Assembly (NCBI GenBank): GCA_900549885.1
Contig: URQA01000035.1
Coordinates: 1 to 19,449, forward strand
Reading direction: 5' to 3'
Source of the DNA: an uncultured Eubacteriales bacterium
GTDB taxonomy: Bacteria; Bacillota; Clostridia; Oscillospirales; Oscillospiraceae
Length of the DNA stretch: 19,449 nucleotides
Shown here: positions 14,321 through 19,449 of the stretch, piece by piece
Numbering within the stretch: position 1 is the first letter of the stretch
How the letters are laid out: each line of letters begins with the position of its first letter
Program-made: the position numbers and the translations under genes
The notes under the pieces: model-generated
The model's input: the letters and a program-made list of their open reading frames with translations, nothing else
Told to the model about the DNA's origin: nothing
The model's database searches: none

Positions 14321-15009
14321 TAGTAGAGACCTCCCTCAACCACATAATCCACAAACACGCCGGAGGTGCGGACATCCTCGGGGGCGATGCCGCCAATCTC
14401 CACCACCTGCTCGGCTTCCGCGATGACGGTGTCAGCAGCGGTGGCCATGACGATGTTGAAGTTGCTGGTGGTGCCCTTGTACCAGACGTTGCCCGCCTTG
14501 TCGATCTTATAGCCGGCGATGACAGCGAAGTCGGCGTGGATGGGGGCCATCAGCAGGTAGTCCTTGCCGTTGATGGTCTGCTTGCCCAGACAATAGGGGT
14601 TGTCCTCCACAATGGTGCCCACGCCGGTGGGGGTGAGCACGCCGCCCAGGCCGGCGCCATCGGCCCGAATCATCTCAGCCAGAGAGCCCTGGGGGATAAG
14701 CACGACCTCCAGGGTGCCGTCCTGCATGGACTGGGTGGCGACCTCGGGGTTCAGGCCCACATGGGTGGCGATGAGCTTTTTGACCTGCTTGTTGTGGATG
14801 AGCTTAGCCACGCCGTAGTAGTCTTCGCCCATGGGGCCGCCGGGCATGGAGCCGTCGTTGCAAATCATGGTCAGGTCCTTGACGCCGCTTTTGGACAGGG
14901 CATCAATAAACTTGTGGGCGTTGCCGCAGCCCATGAAGCCGCCGAACATGATGCTGGCACCGTCAGGAATGAGCTTGACCGCCTCTTCGATGGATACGAA
15001 TTTAGGCAT
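14320..15009 (-). CDS. atoD: CoA-transferase subunit A (acetoacetate/butyrate type)
   Basis: A 229-residue alpha subunit of a family I CoA-transferase (AtoD/ScoA). It begins MPKFVSIEEAVKLIPDGASI, followed by the CoA-binding glycine-rich FGGFMGCGNAHKFIDAL. Other typical segments are GVKDLTMICNDG, VKKLIATHVGLNPE, VVLIPQGSLAEMIRADGAGLGGVLTPTGVGT and EAEQVVEIGGIAPEDVRTSGVFVDYVV. In-frame codons run upstream to 15171, but that stretch is a GC-rich repeat. ATG 15009 has AGGAGGT at good spacing and gives the normal family length. It overlaps subunit B by one base (TAATG). No promoter was found in front, so it is probably read through from the thiolase gene. Confidence 0.93.
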   Translation of the reverse strand: MPKFVSIEEAVKLIPDGASIMFGGFMGCGNAHKFIDALSKSGVKDLTMICNDGSMPGGPMGEDYYGVAKLIHNKQVKKLIATHVGLNPEVATQSMQDGTLEVVLIPQGSLAEMIRADGAGLGGVLTPTGVGTIVEDNPYCLGKQTINGKDYLLMAPIHADFAVIAGYKIDKAGNVWYKGTTSNFNIVMATAADTVIAEAEQVVEIGGIAPEDVRTSGVFVDYVVEGGLY

Positions 15010-15266
15010 TGTATATGACCTCCTAAATGTTTGATATACGAGCGGGTGGCGGGAGGGCAGGATCCTCCGCGCATTTGGGGCCCCGCCGAGGCCCGGCAGA
15101 GCGGGCCCGGTGGGGAGAGGAGGCGCAAGGGAGCGGACGAAATTTTCGCCGTCAGGCGGAAATGAAGTCAAGCGGACTTTGCGCCTAGGATGTCACGCTT
15201 CGCCTGTTCGCGACGCCCGGCTTCCCTGCGGCTCCGGGCTGCTCACGACGGCTCAGACGCTCCTGC
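15010..15266. repeat. GC-rich intergenic palindromic element in thiolase-CoA-transferase gap
   Basis: This 257-bp gap holds an element bordered by perfect 8-bp arms AGGCGCAA (15121-15128) and TTGCGCCT (15179-15186). Inside are a CGCC-GTCA-GGCG hairpin (15147-15158), a CGAAATTTTCG dyad, and AGCGGAC twice. A second GC-rich dyad region lies at about 15077-15115. The stretch is not coding: its open frames lack RBS and family matches. It may be a dispersed repeat like that at 3814-3956, and may attenuate or process the operon transcript. Confidence 0.6.
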
Positions 15267-16526
15267 TCAGCACTTCTCGAAGATGGTGGCGACGCCCATG
15301 CCGCCGCCGATGCAAAGTGTGGCCAGGCCGCGCTTGGCCTCAGGCCGCTTCTGCATCTCGTGGAGCAGGGTGACGATGATCCGCGCGCCGGAAGCGCCCA
15401 CAGGGTGGCCGATGGAGATGGCGCCGCCGTTGACGTTGACCTTGTTCATGTCGAACTTCAGCTCCCGGGCCACGGCGATGGACTGGGCGGCAAAGGCCTC
15501 GTTGGCTTCGATCAGGTCCATGTCGTCAATGGTCAGGCCAGCCTTATCCATGGCCTGGCGGGAAGCGACCACGGGTCCCACGCCCATAACCTTCGGGTCC
15601 ACGCCGCCCTGGCCCCAGCTGACCAGCTTGGCCATGGGCTTCAGGCCGTACTTGGTCACGGCCTCGCCGGAGCACAGCACGATGGCGGCAGCGCCGTCGT
15701 TGATACCGGAGGCGTTGGCGGCGGTGACACGCTGGACGTGCTTCTTGGTGTGTTCACCGTTCACGGCGGTGAGCTCAAAGGTGTGCACGACCTCTTCGTG
15801 GATGGACTCGGGGCCGACGGGGAAGGCGCCGCGCAGCTTGGCCACGGACTCCTTGGTGACGCCGGCCTTGGGGAACTCGTCCACCTTAAACTCCACCATT
15901 TCCTTTTTCTTTTTGACCATCACGGGAACAATCTCGTCCTCGAACCTGCCGGCCTTCTGGGCGGCCTCGGTCTTCTGCTGGGAGGAGGCGGCGAACTCGT
16001 CCAGCTCTTCCCGGGTGATGCCCCAGATATCGCAGATGTTCTCTGCGGTGGTGCCCATGTGGTAGTTGTTGAAGGCGTCCCACAGGCCGTCGTTGACCAT
16101 GGTGTCCACCATGGTGGTATTGAACATGCGGGCGCCGCCCCGGGCGGTGGGCACCGCGTAGGGGGCCATGGTCATGTTCTCAGTGCCGCCGCACACCACC
16201 ACGTCGGCATCGCCAGCCAGGATGGCACGGGCGGCCTCAATGACACTCTTCATGCCGGAGCCGCACACCATGCCCACGGTGTAGGCGGGGACGGAGTAGG
16301 GCAGGCCGGCCTTCACGCCTACCTGACGGGCCACGTTCTGGCCCTGGGCGGCGGTGAGGATGCAGCCGAACATCAGCTCGTCCACGTTCTCAGGCTTCAG
16401 GCCGGCACGCTCCAGCGCGGCTTTAACCACCACTGCGCCCAGCTCGGCGGCGGGGGTGTTGGACAGACTGCCCTGAAAAGCGCCCACCGCCGTGCGGCAG
16501 CAGCTGGCTACGTAGAGTTCTTTCAT
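15267..16526 (-). CDS. thlA: Acetyl-CoA acetyltransferase (thiolase)
   Basis: A 419-residue biosynthetic thiolase that condenses two acetyl-CoA to acetoacetyl-CoA, or the reverse. The nucleophile is Cys88 in GMVCGSGMK. NEAFAAQ (342-348), GGAISIGHPVGASGARI with His374, and CIGGGMG with Cys405 complete the active site. It is about 25 residues longer than the usual 393. The extra residues sit at roughly 237-264, between LRGAFPVG and RVTAANASG, a place where typical thiolases run straight through. ATG 16526 has GGAGG 9 nt upstream; a start at 16556 would add ten unlikely residues. It leads the operon with CoA-transferase A and B downstream, making an acetoacetyl-CoA/acetoacetate module of butyrate or amino-acid fermentation. 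No hbd, crt or bcd genes are in the window. Confidence 0.94.
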   Translation of the reverse strand: MKELYVASCCRTAVGAFQGSLSNTPAAELGAVVVKAALERAGLKPENVDELMFGCILTAAQGQNVARQVGVKAGLPYSVPAYTVGMVCGSGMKSVIEAARAILAGDADVVVCGGTENMTMAPYAVPTARGGARMFNTTMVDTMVNDGLWDAFNNYHMGTTAENICDIWGITREELDEFAASSQQKTEAAQKAGRFEDEIVPVMVKKKKEMVEFKVDEFPKAGVTKESVAKLRGAFPVGPESIHEEVVHTFELTAVNGEHTKKHVQRVTAANASGINDGAAAIVLCSGEAVTKYGLKPMAKLVSWGQGGVDPKVMGVGPVVASRQAMDKAGLTIDDMDLIEANEAFAAQSIAVARELKFDMNKVNVNGGAISIGHPVGASGARIIVTLLHEMQKRPEAKRGLATLCIGGGMGVATIFEKC

Positions 16527-16577
16527 GTTGTAAAACCTCCAAAAAATAATTTTCACAGAAGTTACGCATCTACCAAA

Positions 16578-16606
16578 ATTATATACCCGTGGTCCTAAAA
16601 AAGCAA
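16578..16606 (-). promoter_or_regulatory. Promoter of thiolase operon
   Basis: On the minus strand TTGCTT (16601-16606) and TATAAT (16578-16583) are 17 bp apart, about 52 bp before ATG 16526. The -10 box is a perfect consensus match. Confidence 0.8.
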
Positions 16607-16655
16607 CAGTTTGATGGGATCAATTTAGTCGGCTAATTTAATTTTTTTAGAAGGC

Positions 16656-16684
16656 AAAGGGGCCCGCCTGGCGCGGGCCCCTTT
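16656..16684. terminator. Hairpin terminator after DHHW/MBOAT operon
   Basis: A perfect 12-bp stem (16656-16667 with 16673-16684, loop CTGGC) lies 31 bp beyond the minus-strand DHHW stop. The ends are AAA/TTT. On the minus strand the 3' flank reads TTTGCCTTCT, a modest T-tract. It separates this operon from the thiolase promoter. Confidence 0.75.
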
Positions 16685-16715
16685 CAGGAGTTCCAATGGT
16701 AAGGAGAACAGGGGG

Positions 16716-17921
16716 TCACAGACCAAATTCAAACAGATTTTCCAGCCGGAAGCTGCTGGCAGAATAGAGCAGCGTCACTAGGTCGGGCTGAAGCTCAGCC
16801 AAGGTGGAGGACAGATCCCCTTCAAAATACCGTAGGTCAATGGTGACCAGCTTGCCGCAGGACAGAGCCAGGAAGGGGGTCAGGGCGCAGGAAAAGGACT
16901 CCCGCAGGAGAACCACAGTCGGTCCGTCGGGGTCACTCTCATTGACGATGGTGGAGACGCCGAAGTCTCCGCCAGAGTAGTATACATAGGGGTTGCCGTT
17001 AAACCAGTCCCGCTGCTGGATGTACTCCGGGAAGCACAGGGCCTGCTGGAAGGAGCCGGAGCGCGTCTCATAGGGAGTGGTGTAGGTAAAGCTGGTATCG
17101 AATTTGGGGGTGTATACGGCGAAATCGTCCACCCCGGCGTAGAGAGAGCCAACCCGTTTGCCCTGACTCCCCAGGAACAGGTCCTCATAGACTGTCCGCT
17201 CATAGCTGTCCGGGTCGGTATACACCTGGGCAGTGACGTAGCCATAGCGGTCCTCCAACTCCGCGGCCAGAGTCTGATAGGCCAGGAAGGCTCCATCGGC
17301 GTTCCAGTGGTGGTCAGTGACAAAGAACAGGTCCTCCCAGCGGCCTGACTCCAAAAAGGCGGGGCGCAGGTCCAGGGTGTCCACTCCGGCTTGGGCGGTC
17401 AGGTGCAGGAAGGCATCGGCGTAGTCGTTGCCGTACTCGTTGACCCCGGCGGGCAACTGTCCGCCCTCCGGAGGAATCTTCTCCGGGGCGACCGCCGCCA
17501 GAAAGGAAGCGCCCAGGCTCTCCACATACTGGGCTAGGGCGGCGGTGCGCTCCGCCTGAAGGGTGGGGGCGGTATACTGGTTGTCCAGGCCGCAGAAGGT
17601 CAGCGCCCCGGTGGACAGCTTGGTGACCGTGTTGTCCGACGACACATCCGCCACCATCCGGCGGCCCGCCAGCCGCTGCACTCCGCCGTAGAGCTGGATG
17701 AACAGGTGCGAGCCGTCCAGAGTCTCATTGAGGGCGGCCTCGGTATGCTCCGTCACATAGACGGCCTTGGCGATCAGGGAGCGGTCTGAGGGGTCCTCCT
17801 GATTTTGCCAGCCTTGGACCAAGTCCGTCCAGATGGAGGGCAGGCCCAGGCAGGTGAGCAGGGCCATGGCGGCCAGAAAGACCAAAAAGAATATGGCGGT
17901 GATGGTATTGCTTCGCTTCAT
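16716..17921 (-). CDS. DHHW family protein, AlgJ/AlgX-like partner of MBOAT acyltransferase
   Basis: A 401-residue protein with an N-terminal signal anchor (about 7-27, ITAIFFLVFLAAMALLTCLGL) and a large external domain. The family hallmark is FFVTDHHWNADGAF with DHHW at 203-206, equivalent to the catalytic Asp-His pair in AlgJ/AlgX-type SGNH-like acetyltransferases. GLDNQY (111-116) and a late STIVNESDPDGPTVVLLRESF with Ser candidates complete the fold. In this family it takes the acyl group exported by the MBOAT partner and transfers it to an extracellular polymer. An in-frame TTG at 17939 exists, but ATG 17921 is preceded by GAGGAGGG and is preferred. It begins 15 bp after the MBOAT gene. 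The acceptor polymer is not evident; no glycosyltransferases are in the window. Confidence 0.87.
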   Translation of the reverse strand: MKRSNTITAIFFLVFLAAMALLTCLGLPSIWTDLVQGWQNQEDPSDRSLIAKAVYVTEHTEAALNETLDGSHLFIQLYGGVQRLAGRRMVADVSSDNTVTKLSTGALTFCGLDNQYTAPTLQAERTAALAQYVESLGASFLAAVAPEKIPPEGGQLPAGVNEYGNDYADAFLHLTAQAGVDTLDLRPAFLESGRWEDLFFVTDHHWNADGAFLAYQTLAAELEDRYGYVTAQVYTDPDSYERTVYEDLFLGSQGKRVGSLYAGVDDFAVYTPKFDTSFTYTTPYETRSGSFQQALCFPEYIQQRDWFNGNPYVYYSGGDFGVSTIVNESDPDGPTVVLLRESFSCALTPFLALSCGKLVTIDLRYFEGDLSSTLAELQPDLVTLLYSASSFRLENLFEFGL

Positions 17922-17935
17922 AGAGGCAGCCCTCC

Positions 17936-19315
17936 TCAAAACTGGAAGTAGATAAAGGGATTATAGGTCTGCTTAATGAGGAAGGAGGAACAGACCACAA
18001 ACAGGGCAAGCAGTCCCAGGGACAGTCCCACCGACCACACCGGGGCCAGCCGGCTCTTTTCCGCCTTGGCCCGGAGCCAGGGGGCAAAGGGGACGGCGAA
18101 CAGCACCCCGGCGGCCAAAAACACCAGGTTTTCCCGCAGGTAGAACCCCGCCAGCGCCTCTCCCGCGCCGTTGGCGCCAAAGAGGGCGGCGAAATACTGC
18201 CCGGCGGCGGTAAGGCTGTCCGCCCGGAAAAAGACCAGGGAAAAGGTAAACGCCAGCATAGTGTACAGATGCTGGAGAGGGGCGGGCCAACCCTGGCCCA
18301 GACGGCAGTACTTTTCCAGCACGATCAAGACAAAGCTGAATAGCCCCCAGCACAGGAACGTCCAGTTAGCCCCGTGCCAGATGCCGGTGAGGGACCAGAC
18401 GATGAGCAAATTGCGCAGCTGCTTAGCATGGCCCACCCGGCTGCCACCCAGGGGAATATACACATAGTCCCGGAACCAGCTGGTCAGGGAAATGTGCCAG
18501 CGGCGCCACAGGTCGATAAAGCTGCGGGCCGCATAGGGCCAGCGGAAGTTCTCATCAAAGTGGAAACCGAACATCTTACCAAGGCCGATGGCCATGTCCG
18601 AGTAGCCGGAGAAGTCGTAGTATAGCTGGAGCGTATAGCAGGCCAACCCCAGCCAGGCCATAGCGGCGGTAGGAGCGGCGGCGGCGAAGGCGGCGTCGGC
18701 CACCACCGCCAGCTGGTTGGACAGCAGCACCTTTTTCCCCAGGCCAATGAGGAAGAGGTGGGTGCCGTCGGAGAAGTCGGCCCAGTTCTCTCTCCGGTGC
18801 TGGATATCCCAGGCCACCGTCTCATACTTCACGATAGGGCCTGCCACCAGCTGGGGGAACAGGGCCACATACAGGGCCGTGTCCAGAGGGTTTTTCTGAA
18901 TGGGGGCGTCCCCCCGGTATACGTCGATGACATAGCTGAGCCCCTGGAAGGTGAAAAAGGAGATGCCGATGGGCAGCACCACCTCGGGCACGGGGAGGGG
19001 CAGGCCCAGGGCGTGAAGGTTGGCTCCGATAAACCCGGCGTACTTGAACCAGCCCAGCAGCCCCAGGTTCAGCGCCATGGTGAGGACCAGGGCCAAGGGG
19101 CGTCTTTTGGCGCACAAGAGGCCGCCGATGTAGTTGATGGCGATGGAGAGGAGCATCAGCGGCAGATGCCTGGGGCCGCCGGCAAAGTAGAAAAAGAGGC
19201 TGAACGCCAGCAGCACCAGGTTGCGCCCGCCCAGGCGCCGCCGGGGGATGAGATAGTAGAGCGCCAGCAAAGGCGGCAGGAAATAGAACAAAAAGGTGTA
19301 ACTGGAAAAGACCAT
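17936..19315 (-). CDS. MBOAT family O-acyltransferase (AlgI/PatA/DltB-like)
   Basis: A 459-residue membrane-bound O-acyltransferase with about ten or more hydrophobic helices. It moves an acyl group, usually acetyl from acetyl-CoA, across the membrane for attachment to a surface polysaccharide or other polymer. Key motifs are LPIGISFFTFQGLSYVIDVYRG (114-135), FPQLVAGPIVKY, LYYDFSGYSDMAIGLGKMFGF, RRWHISLTSWFRDYVYIPLGG with His274, and LTGIWHGANWTF with the catalytic His314. Length matches AlgI-type proteins, with no truncation. ATG 19315 has AAGGGA upstream and a good promoter. It is followed at once by the DHHW protein, the normal AlgI-AlgJ style pairing, which argues against a teichoic-acid DltB role because dltA, dltC and dltD are absent. 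Confidence 0.92.
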   Translation of the reverse strand: MVFSSYTFLFYFLPPLLALYYLIPRRRLGGRNLVLLAFSLFFYFAGGPRHLPLMLLSIAINYIGGLLCAKRRPLALVLTMALNLGLLGWFKYAGFIGANLHALGLPLPVPEVVLPIGISFFTFQGLSYVIDVYRGDAPIQKNPLDTALYVALFPQLVAGPIVKYETVAWDIQHRRENWADFSDGTHLFLIGLGKKVLLSNQLAVVADAAFAAAAPTAAMAWLGLACYTLQLYYDFSGYSDMAIGLGKMFGFHFDENFRWPYAARSFIDLWRRWHISLTSWFRDYVYIPLGGSRVGHAKQLRNLLIVWSLTGIWHGANWTFLCWGLFSFVLIVLEKYCRLGQGWPAPLQHLYTMLAFTFSLVFFRADSLTAAGQYFAALFGANGAGEALAGFYLRENLVFLAAGVLFAVPFAPWLRAKAEKSRLAPVWSVGLSLGLLALFVVCSSFLIKQTYNPFIYFQF

Positions 19316-19350
19316 GGCAGAATTCCCTTTTTTACCAGAATAACACCCCT

Positions 19351-19379
19351 AGTATACCCCAGGCAGGAAAAAATGGCAA
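19351..19379 (-). promoter_or_regulatory. Promoter of MBOAT/DHHW operon
   Basis: On the minus strand TTGCCA (19374-19379) and TATACT (19351-19356) are 17 bp apart, 36 bp before ATG 19315. Confidence 0.75.
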
Positions 19380-19388
19380 GACAGGGGC

Positions 19389-19414
19389 AAAAAAAGCCTC
19401 CCAATTCGGGAGGC
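19389..19414 (-). terminator. Rho-independent terminator of a gene beyond the right edge
   Basis: Read on the minus strand, GCCTCCC-GAATT-GGGAGGC is followed by seven T residues. It therefore ends a minus-strand gene whose coding region is outside the window, since no gene end is visible in 19415-19449. Confidence 0.8.
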
Positions 19415-19449
19415 GGATCTGTGATCGCTTCTGTAAGGGGCGGGGGGGG

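Noticed and set aside
15360..16598. 412-residue open frame antisense to thiolase
   Set aside because: His/Gly-rich shadow translation with no start signal or known motif; the minus strand has a full thiolase with promoter and RBS.
17936..19315. DltB of D-alanylation
   Set aside because: The partner gene is DHHW-type rather than DltD, and dltA/dltC are missing, so the AlgI/PatA-like assignment is preferred.

Overview
The window is about 19.4 kb of GC-rich bacterial DNA with dense genes, strong AGGAGG-type ribosome binding sites, sigma-A-like promoters and short ATGA/TAATG overlaps. The mix of a BMP-family nucleoside-type ABC importer, a PadR/DUF2812 cluster, thiolase with a two-subunit CoA-transferase, and an MBOAT/DHHW pair suggests an anaerobic, GC-rich Clostridia member, most likely Oscillospiraceae (Flavonifractor/Lawsonibacter/Intestinimonas-like). 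That taxonomic call is inference from gene content and composition; no rRNA or other marker is present.

Layout. (1) 73-3768, plus strand: the ATPase and two permeases of a nucleoside/BMP-type ABC importer; the substrate-binding lipoprotein is not in the window and may lie just upstream. (2) 3769-4071: a hairpin and a pair of GC-rich palindromes that are inverted copies of each other. (3) 4072-4889: a small CPHC thioredoxin/glutaredoxin-like protein (minus), divergent from tadA, the tRNA adenosine deaminase (plus). (4) 5060-10881, plus strand: a PadR regulator with a palindromic operator inside its promoter, three tandem paralogous DUF2812 membrane proteins that share a C-terminal WADExWxGxW motif, then a membrane-anchored XRE-type protein with its own promoter. 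(5) 10943-13356, minus strand: LuxE-like acyl-protein synthetase and LuxC-like acyl-CoA reductase, translationally coupled, with no luciferase genes. (6) 13667-16526, minus strand: acetyl-CoA acetyltransferase, then CoA-transferase subunits A and B, a butyrate/acetoacetate-type module. (7) 16716-19315, minus strand: an MBOAT O-acyltransferase and a DHHW-family partner, an alginate-acetylation-like pair for a cell-surface polymer.

How they work together. Regions 1, 5, 6 and 7 are compact one-job operons (import, fatty-acyl reduction, acetoacetyl-CoA/CoA transfer, surface acylation). Region 4 is the least understood: a cytoplasmic regulator, three five-helix membrane proteins with predicted external domains, and a single-pass HTH protein with a coiled coil and external domain. 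This arrangement resembles an envelope-sensing or envelope-stress circuit of unknown stimulus. It and the orphan LuxC/LuxE pair are the best candidates for something undescribed. Promoters were found by eye for most operons (TTGCCA/TTGGCA/TTGCTT with 17-bp spacers to TATGAT/TATAAT/TATACT), and intrinsic terminators or strong hairpins separate the operons.
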